Assembly (NCBI GenBank): GCA_039636865.1 | Contig: CP144172.1 | Location: 3,410,001-3,474,000 of the forward strand | DNA from: Dermatophilaceae bacterium Sec6.4 | GTDB taxonomy: Bacteria > Actinomycetota > Actinomycetes > Actinomycetales > Dermatophilaceae | Length of the DNA stretch: 64,000 nucleotides | Direction of reading: 5' to 3' | Shown here: piece after piece, positions 17,266 to 26,205 of the stretch | How positions within the stretch are numbered: the first letter of the stretch is position 1 | How the letters are laid out: each line of letters opens with the position of its first letter | Notes under the pieces: model-generated | Told to the model about the DNA's origin: nothing | What the model saw: the letters and a program-made list of their open reading frames with translations, nothing else | Databases searched by the model: none | Program-made: the position numbers and the translations under genes

Positions 17266-18459
17266 TCAGCTGTCCAACGCCTGCTCGAGATCGGCGATCA
17301 GGTCGACCGCGTCCTCGATGCCGACAGACAACCGGATCAGGTCACCGGGCACTTCCAGCTCGGTGCCTCGGACGCTGGCGTGCGTCATCCGAGCCGGGTG
17401 CTCGATCAGTGATTCAACTCCGCCGAGCGACTCCCCCAGTGTCCACAGCTGCGTACGGCCGATTGCGTCGACGGCGTGCTGCTCGCCGCCCGCGAGCTGG
17501 AAGCTGACCATTCCGCCGAACCGCTTCATCTGGGTAGCAGCAATGTCGTGGCCGGGATGGGAATCCAAGCCGGGGTAGTAGATCTGGGTGACGTCCCCGC
17601 GTCCCTGCAGAAATGAGACAACTTTCTCCGCGTTGTCACAGTGTCGCTCCATCCGCAGCGACAGGGTCTTCAGTCCGCGCAGCACGAGCCACGAGTCCAT
17701 CGGCCCGGAGACGGCACCGAGGCTGTTCTGATGGAACGCGATCCGCTCGGACGCATCCTGCATGTCAGGAACGCCGATCTGCTTGGCGACAACGACGGCT
17801 CCCCCGACGACATCACTGTGCCCTCCCGCGTACTTGGTGGTGGAGTGCATCACGATGTCCGCGCCGAGCCGCAACGGCTGCTGGAGGTAGGAGGACGCGA
17901 AAGTGTTGTCGACCACCAGCAATACGCCCGCTTCGTGTGCAATCTGGGCAATGGCCGCGATGTCAGCGATACCGAGCAACGGGTTCGTCGGCGTCTCGAT
18001 CCAGATCAATTTGGTGACGCCGGGTCGAATCTCACCGCGAATCGCATCGGCCTGCCCCACCTTGGCGAGGCTGTAGTCGACCCCCCACGCCTTCACGACC
18101 TTGTCGACGAGTCGAAACGTGCCGCCGTAGGCATCGGTCGGGATGATGATGTGGTCACCCGGCCGTAGCAGCCCGCGCAGGATCGCATCCTCTGCCGCCA
18201 GGCCGGACGCGAAAGCAAACCCCTGCGACCCGCCCTCCAGGTCGGCGATGCACTCCTGCAGCGCCGTGCGGGTCGGGTTCGCGGAGCGGGAGTACTCATA
18301 CCCCTCACGGAATCCGCCGACACCGTCCTGTTTGTAGGTCGAGGTCTGGTAGATGGCGGGTACGACCGCGCCGGTGCGAGGATCCGGCTCCTGCCCCGCG
18401 TGGATGGCGCGAGTGGAGAAGCCGTGCTCAATACGATCAGTGTGGTCAGCGGTGCTCAT
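17266..18459 (-). CDS. metB: cystathionine gamma-synthase-type PLP enzyme
   Basis: A 397-residue trans-sulfuration enzyme of the Cys/Met metabolism PLP family. Signature regions are GFSTRAIHAGQEPD, YEYSRSANPTRTALQ (phosphate and substrate contacts), VVDNTFASSYLQQPL (Asp to the PLP ring nitrogen), MHSTTKYAGGHSDVVGG with the PLP lysine, and the C-terminal RLSVGIEDAVDLIADLEQAL. It would join O-acyl-homoserine and cysteine into cystathionine. Cystathionine gamma-lyase is an alternative, as the two cannot be separated reliably by eye. A cystathionine beta-synthase at 59-60 kb completes the reverse pathway. Confidence 0.85.
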   Translation of the reverse strand: MSTADHTDRIEHGFSTRAIHAGQEPDPRTGAVVPAIYQTSTYKQDGVGGFREGYEYSRSANPTRTALQECIADLEGGSQGFAFASGLAAEDAILRGLLRPGDHIIIPTDAYGGTFRLVDKVVKAWGVDYSLAKVGQADAIRGEIRPGVTKLIWIETPTNPLLGIADIAAIAQIAHEAGVLLVVDNTFASSYLQQPLRLGADIVMHSTTKYAGGHSDVVGGAVVVAKQIGVPDMQDASERIAFHQNSLGAVSGPMDSWLVLRGLKTLSLRMERHCDNAEKVVSFLQGRGDVTQIYYPGLDSHPGHDIAATQMKRFGGMVSFQLAGGEQHAVDAIGRTQLWTLGESLGGVESLIEHPARMTHASVRGTELEVPGDLIRLSVGIEDAVDLIADLEQALDS

Positions 18460-18490
18460 GAGCCAAGGTTAATGCGGCGACGGGTGCGAC

Positions 18491-18871
18491 TCAGGCGCCC
18501 GGCTGGTACGGGCCGAGCACGCAGAACTCGTTGCCCTCAGGGTCGGCCAACACCGCCCATCCCTTCTCGCCGTCCCGTCGGTCATCGACCATCGATGCTC
18601 CGAGCGCCAGAATCCGGTCGACTTCCGCGTCGCGAGGGCAGTCGACCGGCCGGACGCACAGATGCATCCGGTTCTTGACCGTCTTGACCTCTGGCACCTT
18701 CAGGAAGAGCAGATACCGGTCATCGGGGCCGGTCAGCCCGCATTCCTCATCCCCCGGTTGCATCTCATCAGCAGGATCGACGACAAAGTCCGTAAGTACC
18801 TGCCCCCACCACATCGTCAACGCGTAGGGGTCGGCGGCATCGATACAGAAATTACTTGCGCGAGAAGCCAT
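18491..18871 (-). CDS. VOC/glyoxalase-like domain protein
   Basis: A 126-residue single-domain protein that opens with FCIDAADPYALTMWWGQVL, contains NRMHLCVRPVDCPRDAEVDR and ends with WAVLADPEGNEFCVLGPYQP. These match Glyoxalase_6-type proteins of actinobacteria, in which the His and the final Glu lie at metal-ligand positions. No substrate is known for this type. It lies between metB and glyQS on the same strand. The ATG at 18871 is preferred over 18886 because the domain starts right after it. Confidence 0.78.
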   Translation of the reverse strand: MASRASNFCIDAADPYALTMWWGQVLTDFVVDPADEMQPGDEECGLTGPDDRYLLFLKVPEVKTVKNRMHLCVRPVDCPRDAEVDRILALGASMVDDRRDGEKGWAVLADPEGNEFCVLGPYQPGA

Positions 18872-18926
18872 ACCCCACCGTGCCACCGGCCCCGACTGGC
18901 ACGCAACGGGGTTGCCGGCGTTCGGT

Positions 18927-21900
18927 TCACAGCGCCGAGTTCAACGCCTGCCAGTCGATACCGCCCGGGGCCCGGTCCACGATGGTCTGCAGCAACCCCA
19001 GACGTGCTGCGCGTAGCTCCTCGTCAGGGGCCATGACGAGCACCTCGTCGAAGAAACGCGCCAACGGCTCCAGGAGGTTCGATGCAGTCAACAGCCACTG
19101 CGGGAGCGTGTCACTGCGGTGGTCGGCAAGCACGGCCACCATCGCAGCAAGGTGGAGCTCGGCGGGGTCCCTCAACAGCGTCTCGTCGTATGCCGCAGCC
19201 GTACCGGCCGGAACGATGCGGGTGATGCGCTGCACCGACTCCACCAGGGACGCGAGCCTCGGGTCGACCCTGGCAGCTGCAATGTCACGTAGTGCGGCCT
19301 GCGCCCGACCCGGAGTCGCTGCCAACGGCGCGACTGCATCGACCATCCTGGCATCCACTCCCTCGTCGCGCAGCTGCTGCTTGAGTCTGCCCACAACGAA
19401 GTCCGCTGCTGCATCAACCGATTCGACCCTGACCTCGATCCCCTGCTCACGAAGCCTGATCGCAGCCACCGCCAGGCCCGAGTTGATCGTGACCGCCGAC
19501 AGCGCCTCGTGCGCGCGCAGGATCGCGACCACACCCAGCGCCGCGCGACGCAGCGCGAACGGGTCGGAGGAGCCGGTCGGTTTCGCGCCGAGCGCGAACA
19601 TTGCGGCCAGCAGATCAAAGCGATCCGCGAGCGCCAGCAGCGCGCCCGGCAATCCGGCCGGCACCGCATCACCGGCTGTCTTCGGCTGCTCCATCTGAGC
19701 CAGCGCCTCAGCGACCGCCGCGCTCTCACCGGCGCGGGCGGCATATTCCCGGGCCATCGTGCCGGCGAGGGATGACAGCTCGATGACCATCTGGGACGAG
19801 AGATCGAACTTGGCCAGTTCGCCTGCCCGAGCGAGGGTCTGGCGCTGGTCATCGTCCAGTGCGATATCAACCGCGAGCGCCGAGGCCACGTCGGCGATCC
19901 GGTCAGCACGCTGCGCCACCGACCCGAGCCGGTTCTCGAACGTCAGCTTCGCGATACCGGCGCGCAGGTCGGCGAGCGGCATCTTCAAATCGGCGTCGTA
20001 GAAGAACGCGGCGTCCTCGTACCGTGCGCGCAGCACCTTCTCGTTGCCCTCTCGCACCACGTCGTCATCACACGAGCCGTTTGCCATCGTGATGAAGTGC
20101 GGCAGCAGCGAACCGTCGGCGGCACGCACCGGCAGGTAGCGCTGGTGTTTGCGCATCACCGTGGTGAGAATCTGCTCGGGGAGCTGCAGATAACGCTCTT
20201 CGTAGGCGCCGAGGATGCCGTGGGGTACCTCGACCAGGTTGGTGATCTCGTCCACCAGATCGGACTCGGCGTCGAAATCGACGATGCCGCCGACCTTCTC
20301 GGCCAGGGCGCTCGCCTGCGAAATCACCGCTGCACGTCGCGCGCCCGGATCGAGGACGATGCCGCGCTCGGCCAGGATCGGGGTCAGGGTCTGTGCGTTC
20401 TCTATGCGGACCAGCGGATCGGCGTCGCCGCGCTGCGTGTACGTCGTGCGTCCGGTACGCAGGCCCGACGCCTGGGCGGGCACCAGGTGCGCGCCCCACA
20501 ACGCCACCACCCACCGGATGGGTCGGCTGTAGGTCAACTCGGCATCCGACCAGCGCATGTTGCGGTCGGCGCGGAGCCCGGTCACCACCGTGGTGACGAT
20601 CTCGCCGAGTACTGTGAGGACGTCGCGGCCAGGCAGGTCGAGCTGCACCGCAACGTGCTCGGCACCGTCGAATTGCGCCTTGATCAGGCCTGCCGGATCG
20701 ACCTTCTGCCCGCGGGCGAATCCTTGGGCAGCCTTGGTCAGATTTCCGTCGGCGTCGTAGGCCGCAGCAACTTTCGGGCCCTTTCGCAGCGTCTGCGCGT
20801 CCGGCTCGCGGGCCGACACGTCGCGCACCTGCGCCACGATCCGTCGTGGGGTACCGAGCACCGATACCTCACCGGATGTCAGGCGGCTGGCGGCGAGGCC
20901 GGTAGTGAGAAGTTCGCGGACCTGCCCGATGGCCTGCTCCACGACGTGCGGGGGAAGTTCTTCCACCCCCAACTCGAACACGAAGTCCTGAGCCGACGCA
21001 TCGGCCTCGATGCTCGTCTCCTCCTGTGCACCGGCAGCTGGTGGCATGAGCGCCGAGCCGGCCACGATGGGCGCGCTGTCGGACTTCAACAGCGGGAAGT
21101 CCAGCTCCGCGCGACGCTCCACCCAGAGCGCCGCGACGTCGCGTGCCAACCCGCGCATCGTAGAGAACGCCTGCGCCCGCTCCGTCGTGGAGATCGCGCC
21201 ACGCGAATCGAGCACGTTGAAGGCCTGGCTGGATTTGAGCACGAAGGTATGCGCCGGCACCGGCAGTCGCGCTTCGACCATCCGCTGCGCCTCGGCCGTG
21301 AACCGCTCGAACAGATCCCGGTTGGTCTCGACGTCGGCTTCGTCGAGGTAGTACCTCGACATCTCGTACTCCTGCTGCCCGAATGCCTCGCCGTAGGTGA
21401 TTCCCGGCGCGTAGATCATGTCCTTGAAGTGGCTGACACCTTGCTGCGCCATCATGATCCGCTCGATGCCGTAGGTCAGCTCAACGCTCACAGGGTCGAG
21501 GTTCTGGCCGCCGACCTGTTGGAAGTAGGTGAACTGGGTGACTTCCATACCGTCCAGCCACACCTCCCAGCCCAGCCCCCACGCACCGATCGCGGGCTGC
21601 GCCCAGTTGTCCTCGACGAACCGCACGTCGTGCGCGCCCAGGTCGATACCGATTGCCTCGAGGGACTCCAGGTAGAGCTCCTGCGGGTTGCCGGGGTCGG
21701 GTTTGAGGATCACCTGGAACTGGGTGTGCGTCTGCAGCCGGTTGGGGTTCTCTCCATACCGGCTGTCATCGGGTCGGACGCTCGGTTCCACGTACGCGAC
21801 CCGCCACGGCTCGGGACCGAGCACTCGCAACAGCGTGGCGGGGTTCATCGTGCCCGCTCCCACCTCGGTATTGAAGGGCTGGACCACCATGCATCCACGG

Positions 21901-21950
21901 TCGGTCCAGAACTTCTGCAGGGTCAGCAGGGCATCTTGCACAGTCAGCAC
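18927..21950 (-). CDS. glyQS: glycyl-tRNA synthetase, alpha and beta subunits fused
   Basis: Charges tRNA-Gly. The 1007-residue protein is a fusion of the two subunits of the bacterial tetrameric enzyme. Residues 1-290 are the catalytic alpha part (LTLQKFWTDRGCMVVQPFNT, DDSRYGENPNRLQTHTQFQV, GWEVWLDGMEVTQFTYFQQ). Residues about 291-321 are a low-complexity linker, and residues 322-1007 are the beta part (FVFELGVEELPPHVVEQAIG at its head; an anticodon-binding DALR-like tail). The linker reads in frame, so this is a true fusion and not two adjacent genes. Most actinobacteria are known to use the unrelated single-chain alpha2 enzyme, so this form is unusual for the lineage. Confidence 0.93.
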   Translation of the reverse strand: MLTVQDALLTLQKFWTDRGCMVVQPFNTEVGAGTMNPATLLRVLGPEPWRVAYVEPSVRPDDSRYGENPNRLQTHTQFQVILKPDPGNPQELYLESLEAIGIDLGAHDVRFVEDNWAQPAIGAWGLGWEVWLDGMEVTQFTYFQQVGGQNLDPVSVELTYGIERIMMAQQGVSHFKDMIYAPGITYGEAFGQQEYEMSRYYLDEADVETNRDLFERFTAEAQRMVEARLPVPAHTFVLKSSQAFNVLDSRGAISTTERAQAFSTMRGLARDVAALWVERRAELDFPLLKSDSAPIVAGSALMPPAAGAQEETSIEADASAQDFVFELGVEELPPHVVEQAIGQVRELLTTGLAASRLTSGEVSVLGTPRRIVAQVRDVSAREPDAQTLRKGPKVAAAYDADGNLTKAAQGFARGQKVDPAGLIKAQFDGAEHVAVQLDLPGRDVLTVLGEIVTTVVTGLRADRNMRWSDAELTYSRPIRWVVALWGAHLVPAQASGLRTGRTTYTQRGDADPLVRIENAQTLTPILAERGIVLDPGARRAAVISQASALAEKVGGIVDFDAESDLVDEITNLVEVPHGILGAYEERYLQLPEQILTTVMRKHQRYLPVRAADGSLLPHFITMANGSCDDDVVREGNEKVLRARYEDAAFFYDADLKMPLADLRAGIAKLTFENRLGSVAQRADRIADVASALAVDIALDDDQRQTLARAGELAKFDLSSQMVIELSSLAGTMAREYAARAGESAAVAEALAQMEQPKTAGDAVPAGLPGALLALADRFDLLAAMFALGAKPTGSSDPFALRRAALGVVAILRAHEALSAVTINSGLAVAAIRLREQGIEVRVESVDAAADFVVGRLKQQLRDEGVDARMVDAVAPLAATPGRAQAALRDIAAARVDPRLASLVESVQRITRIVPAGTAAAYDETLLRDPAELHLAAMVAVLADHRSDTLPQWLLTASNLLEPLARFFDEVLVMAPDEELRAARLGLLQTIVDRAPGGIDWQALNSAL

Positions 21951-22072
21951 CGGGCAAGGCTATCGACGGCCGGTGCGGGTAACGAATCGATTTGGTAACG
22001 GTGCCAACCCATCCGAGCAGGTCGGAGTCTGAGAAGGCGACTCATCATCAGGCAATTTCTAAGGGGAATCTC

Positions 22073-23275
22073 ATGCACGCAGTGCGGCGCACGACTCGAA
22101 CACTTTCGGCTGGTGCACTGCTACTCGGCCTGGCTGCGTGCGGCCCGGGCAGCAACTCCGCCTCGACGTCATCGTCGACCGCCGCTCCCGCCGCTACAGG
22201 TACCACCACCTCGGCTTCGTCTTCCTCCTCCCCCACGACGACGGCCTCTGCGACCGCACGCGGTCCGGTCTCGTCGTCGGCTGCCGCCACATCGCTTCGC
22301 GCACGCAGCGGATACGCGACGCCGGCCGTCGTAAGAGTCGGGTCGGCTTACGAGGCGGCAACTCTTGCGGCAGGGAACAAGGTGGCCTTCTGGACCGGCG
22401 ACGGGACAACCTGGAAGCCCGCAGGAAGCAGCCCCCACCTACCCGTGTTCTCCTCGGCCGCAGCCGCCCCCACCGTGACCGGTGCACTCCTGTCGGGCGC
22501 CCCACACGCCATGTTCATCGTGGACGGCGCATTCACCGGCGACGGCACCGGCCAGGCCATTGCATACGGCAGAGGGCGCTCCGGGTGGTCGGCTTACACC
22601 GCACAACGAGACGGCTCTCTGGCGCCGTCCGGGCACGGTGTCAGCACCTTGAACGGCGCCCCCGGCCTCGAGCTGAAGATGAAGTTCACCAGATCCGGCT
22701 TTCAGACCTCTTCCCTCTGGGGTCCGGACAGCGCCGCCTCAAACGCGGGCCAGACTCACAACCCCACCATCAGGAACTGGCACGCCCAGCGTTCCAGCTT
22801 GATGCTCACCTCGAGCAACGTCTTCACCGCACAGCGGGTAGCCGGCGCCAAGATCGTCGACAGCACCCCCACCCACAGCGGGACGACACTTCCGAACGGG
22901 ACGTGGATGGGCCGGTTGGACGGTGTCAGTTCTGACGGCTCTCTCAAGGTGCAACCGATTCGACTCGCCACCTGCTCTGCACCGGACGGCTACTGCACCA
23001 CCCCGGTCGGTCGTGATGTGCAGGTCGTCGTACCGGACCAGTTGTCCACAGTGGTCCTCGACGGAACCACCTCTTTCACCGCGCCCGGGTGGTTCTTCAC
23101 GCAGACTGCGGCAGAGGGCGCCGATAACTCGGGCGTGCTGTTCAAGGCTTACAGCCCGGGCGCTCCGTACGTGGTCTCCCCCAAAGTGGCCATGTCTGCG
23201 CGCGTCAACGGGCTCCTGCGCTTCACGGTTTCAGGTGGACGCGTCACGGCGTTGGCGAGCGTCTTCACCCCCTGA
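22073..23275 (+). CDS. secreted lipoprotein, unknown function
   Basis: A 400-residue exported lipoprotein. The signal peptide ends in a lipobox (LLLGLAACG), and a Ser/Thr/Ala-rich linker of about 60 residues follows, then a folded domain with many Gly/Thr/Ser-rich beta-type repeats. Four Cys residues are visible (the lipobox Cys, then LATCSAPDGYCTT). I do not recognise the domain; fragments such as GTTWKPAGSSPHLPVFS look like a beta-propeller or sialidase-like repeat, but I cannot confirm that. The ATG at 22073 is preceded by AAGGGG. It is divergent from glyQS. Confidence 0.75.
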   Translation: MHAVRRTTRTLSAGALLLGLAACGPGSNSASTSSSTAAPAATGTTTSASSSSSPTTTASATARGPVSSSAAATSLRARSGYATPAVVRVGSAYEAATLAAGNKVAFWTGDGTTWKPAGSSPHLPVFSSAAAAPTVTGALLSGAPHAMFIVDGAFTGDGTGQAIAYGRGRSGWSAYTAQRDGSLAPSGHGVSTLNGAPGLELKMKFTRSGFQTSSLWGPDSAASNAGQTHNPTIRNWHAQRSSLMLTSSNVFTAQRVAGAKIVDSTPTHSGTTLPNGTWMGRLDGVSSDGSLKVQPIRLATCSAPDGYCTTPVGRDVQVVVPDQLSTVVLDGTTSFTAPGWFFTQTAAEGADNSGVLFKAYSPGAPYVVSPKVAMSARVNGLLRFTVSGGRVTALASVFTP

Positions 23276-23366
23276 GAGTCCGGGTGGACGGCTTCTTCGG
23301 GTTGGTGCAGCTCTGCCATTGCACATCGGTCGACCCCGCACACCCCTGCACCAGAGCCGGAACACA

Positions 23367-23405
23367 CGAGAAAGGGTGCGCAGTGTCACTGCGCACCCTT
23401 TCTCG
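23367..23405. terminator. 39-base perfect palindrome between convergent genes
   Basis: Arms 23367-23385 and 23387-23405 are perfect complements of 19 bases around a single central base, so the hairpin closes with a tiny loop after the innermost pairs open. It lies between the lipoprotein (plus) and methyltransferase (minus) stops. The arm contains the block AAAGGGTGCGC. Confidence 0.72.
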
Positions 23406-23426
23406 ACATAACTCAGCAGGTGCCGC

Positions 23427-24221
23427 TCAGGTCGCAGCGGACTCCGCGCGCTCGAAGCGGTAGGCCGAGAAGATTCTGATGCCCGAATCGTGGGCGGTTT
23501 CCGGGAAAGCCGACATCGGCTTGGTGGACACCAACTCCAGCCCCCGTGATGCAAAGATCTTGGGCACGTCGTGCGGGTACTGACGGTGCGAATTACGCCC
23601 GGGTGGCTCAATTGCCAGGACCGACCTGCCGATGCGGACGATGTCGTCGAACACGCGCGTGCTGGAGGGGTGGATGTGCTCGATGACGGCCATCGTGAAA
23701 ACGAGGTCGAAACTGTCGTCGGAGAAACCGGAGAGCACGTCCTCAGCTGCACCGACGTGAATCGTCGTGTCGCTCAACTGCGGGTAGGTGCGGCGCAGTA
23801 GCTCGACGGCATGCGGACTGATCTCGACCCCTTCGACGTTGGGGTAACCGTGGTCGACCAGGTAGGCCAGGTTGCGGCCGACGTTGCATCCGACCTCGAG
23901 GATGCGCGCGTCGGAGGGGAGGTCGGAGATGAGTTGGAGCAGAACCTTACTTCGACCCTCGACCTGGGTGTATGTCGACGGGACGTTGTCAACAGGTGCC
24001 GGCTGCCGCCAGAACGCGTGCAGCGTCTCGATGTCGTCAATGCCCTTCGTCGGGGCCGCGGCGGGCTTGGGAGCCGGCGCGGGCTTGGGGGCCGGGGCTG
24101 TACTGGGGGCTGAACCGCCGGCGGCCCGAACTTTCACGCGGTGCGCTGCTTCCCAGATAGCAGGTGGCGCCCAGCGCCTCACCTGGTGCTTGTGTGAACC
24201 CCAAAACGACGCTTGCCCCAT
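23427..24221 (-). CDS. class I SAM-dependent methyltransferase
   Basis: A 264-residue methyltransferase. A Pro/Ala-rich N-terminal linker (about residues 32-60, with repeats of the type APAPKP) precedes the domain. The SAM-binding motif I is ARILEVGCNVGRNLAYL, motif II is VEGVEISPHAVELLR, and the post-motif region is SFDLVFTMAVIEHIHP. This resembles the Methyltransf_11/25 group. The target is unknown. GAGGG upstream of the ATG at 24221 fits; the frame remains open further upstream without a better start. Confidence 0.83.
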   Translation of the reverse strand: MGQASFWGSHKHQVRRWAPPAIWEAAHRVKVRAAGGSAPSTAPAPKPAPAPKPAAAPTKGIDDIETLHAFWRQPAPVDNVPSTYTQVEGRSKVLLQLISDLPSDARILEVGCNVGRNLAYLVDHGYPNVEGVEISPHAVELLRRTYPQLSDTTIHVGAAEDVLSGFSDDSFDLVFTMAVIEHIHPSSTRVFDDIVRIGRSVLAIEPPGRNSHRQYPHDVPKIFASRGLELVSTKPMSAFPETAHDSGIRIFSAYRFERAESAAT

Positions 24222-24466
24222 ATTTTTTTCCCTCAATCTGCTGAAGCTGGTTCCCGACCGTCGCATCAGGTGCGCACGGATGGCGGGACGGTGCTCGGAC
24301 CGTAACACGACCGGCCGCATATTCACCGGAAACTCGCGCTGTTTTCGGCCTCGGTCGGACCACTTCACTCACAGGCAACGCCGGACGCAGGTAACCCATT
24401 TCTCCCGGCAGCAGAGTTGCGTATTTCTGCAGGAAGGTTCTGGACCGTTCATCCGTTGAAGCAGAC

Positions 24467-25168
24467 ATGATCTTCGGTTTCGGACGAGTTGGCACGATGG
24501 TTTCTGCTACTGACGCGCTTCCCGGGCGCCCTACTGCGATGCAGCACGTTCCTGCTGACCACGCGGTGCTCGGAACTTCACTGAAAGGACCGTGGCCCGA
24601 AGGCACCCAGGTGATGTACGTCGCGATGGGCTGCTTCTGGGGAGCGGAGCGCTTCTTCTGGAAAATGCCCGGGGTGGTGACGACCGCTGCGGGGTACATC
24701 GGTGGATTCACGCCGAACCCGTCGTACGAGGAGACCTGCACCGGCCGCACCGGGCACACCGAGGCCGTTCTCATCGCCTATGACCCCAAGCAGACGGATG
24801 CCGAGCACCTGCTCAAGACCTTCTGGGAAAACCACGACTCAACCACCAAATACCGCCAGGGCAACGACGTCGGCACCCAGTACCGGTCGGCTATCTACTG
24901 GACCACGCCCGAGCAGGAGGCCGCCGCGAAGGCGACCCGCTCGGCGTTCCAGGAAGTGCTGACCCAGCACGGACACGGCGAGATCTCGACCGAACTCGCC
25001 CCCGCCGGGGAGTTCTACTACGCCGAGGGGTACCACCAGCAGTACCTGCACAAGAACCCCGGCGGCTACTGCAACCACGGCCCCAACGGAATGACCTGCC
25101 CGGTCGGTCTGGTCAAGCAGGACGAGCTGCCCAGCCAGGAGTCGGTGCTCCCACCGACCAGCGGTTGA
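24467..25168 (+). CDS. msrA: peptide methionine sulfoxide reductase A
   Basis: Reduces methionine-S-sulfoxide in oxidised proteins. The catalytic motif [11 protein letters not shown] carries the nucleophilic Cys, followed by [33 protein letters not shown] and [20 protein letters not shown] with a resolving Cys. The N-terminal extension with [10 protein letters not shown] resembles the long MsrA form of E. coli. Length is 233 residues. GAAGCAG before the ATG at 24467 is acceptable; the ATG at 24497 is an alternative. Confidence 0.94.
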   Translation: MIFGFGRVGTMVSATDALPGRPTAMQHVPADHAVLGTSLKGPWPEGTQVMYVAMGCFWGAERFFWKMPGVVTTAAGYIGGFTPNPSYEETCTGRTGHTEAVLIAYDPKQTDAEHLLKTFWENHDSTTKYRQGNDVGTQYRSAIYWTTPEQEAAAKATRSAFQEVLTQHGHGEISTELAPAGEFYYAEGYHQQYLHKNPGGYCNHGPNGMTCPVGLVKQDELPSQESVLPPTSG

Positions 25169-25174
25169 TCTCAC

Positions 25175-25232
25175 CGAGATGTCAGTTTCGGAGGGTCACA
25201 TCGCGTCTCGACCCTCCGAAACTGACATCTCG
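25175..25232. terminator. 23-bp perfect hairpin between convergent genes
   Basis: Arms 25175-25197 and 25210-25232 are perfect complements over 23 bases with a 12-base loop. It begins 7 bases after the msrA stop and ends about 40 bases before the stop of the convergent unknown gene. The outer part of the arm is A/T-containing (GAGATGTCAGTTTC) and the inner part is GGAGGGTC. Confidence 0.75.
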
Positions 25233-25271
25233 ACGCGCAGGGTGGCCGTGGCCCTTACCTGAACGCTGCGC

Positions 25272-26135
25272 TCACGCCAGTGGTAGCTGCGATTGCGAGA
25301 CGCGGGTCGCGTCCTCGTGCAGCCGTAGGACGACTTCCTGGTCACCGGTGGCGGGAGCACCGTGCGACGCGATCTTGGCGCACACGGCGTAGTCCGCGCT
25401 ACCCGCGGAGTAGTCCTTCAACCACGCATCGGCGCGACGACGTGCTTCAGCGGATCCGTAGGGCCAGCGCACAGTGGGTGCCTGCTGAGGTGGCCGCAAA
25501 CGCCAGGGTTTGGGCGTCAGGCGCGCGCGGTAGGTGCCGTGGGCGGCGCACAATCGCAGGTACACGGGGTCGGTCCCCAACTGCTCCAGGATGTCCGTGG
25601 CCGCCGGCGAGCTGGGGTCGACCTGCTCACCGGTGATGATGACGCGCAGCCCGGCGGCGGTGCGGTAGACGTGCGTACCCCGCTGCGGTGACCGGTCGGC
25701 GTACGCCGCGATCCGCTGCAGTGCCAGCGCTTCGGGGCTGAGCGCAGGGTCCTCGGCGCCGCTGCCGAAGATCCGACGCAGCCGCCCGCGGGACCGACGC
25801 TGCGCGGGAAGGTCGACATCGGCGATGACGACGGCCTGCGTGCACAGGACCTCCGCTCCGTACCGGTTGCGGGTGACCACCGCGAGCAACTGCCCCGACG
25901 TGCTGCTCACCTCCCGCAGTATTTCCTCGCGCAAGGGCAGCCGGGGGTAGTAGTTCTCGCGTTCCGCTCCGGCGTGCAAGTTGGCGAAGGCCGTCGTGAG
26001 CCGTTCTGCAGCAATGGATTCGGCATCCTCTTCCGAGGTCCACGACCACCCCCACACTGTGAGAGCGATCTTGCGACCATCAGGTTGGAAGGCTGAATCG
26101 GTGCGCTGACGCCAGTACGGCGGAGGACCCTGCAT
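25272..26135 (-). CDS. conserved protein of unknown function
   Basis: A soluble protein of about 287 residues with no signal peptide or transmembrane helix. Visible blocks are IALTVWGWSWTSEEDAESIA near the N-terminus, YPRLPLREEILREV, GTHVYRTAAGLRVIITG in the centre and YLRLCAAHGTYRARLTPKPW later. The central block and the cluster of Arg and Trp residues look like a folded enzyme-like domain, but I do not recognise the family. The ATG at 26135 has AGGA nine bases upstream; the frame opens 27 bases earlier at a GTG. Confidence 0.65.
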   Translation of the reverse strand: MQGPPPYWRQRTDSAFQPDGRKIALTVWGWSWTSEEDAESIAAERLTTAFANLHAGAERENYYPRLPLREEILREVSSTSGQLLAVVTRNRYGAEVLCTQAVVIADVDLPAQRRSRGRLRRIFGSGAEDPALSPEALALQRIAAYADRSPQRGTHVYRTAAGLRVIITGEQVDPSSPAATDILEQLGTDPVYLRLCAAHGTYRARLTPKPWRLRPPQQAPTVRWPYGSAEARRRADAWLKDYSAGSADYAVCAKIASHGAPATGDQEVVLRLHEDATRVSQSQLPLA

Positions 26136-26205
26136 GAGCTCGATCCTGGCATGACGAAGCACGCGTTGGGACCGGTGAACAGGATTCGGTCGCCCTGTCA
26201 GTCCC

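Noticed and set aside
20097..21998. Open frame of 633 codons on the plus strand opposite glyQS
   Set aside because: Antisense shadow; composition is typical of reverse-complement reading and the glyQS frame is unmistakable.
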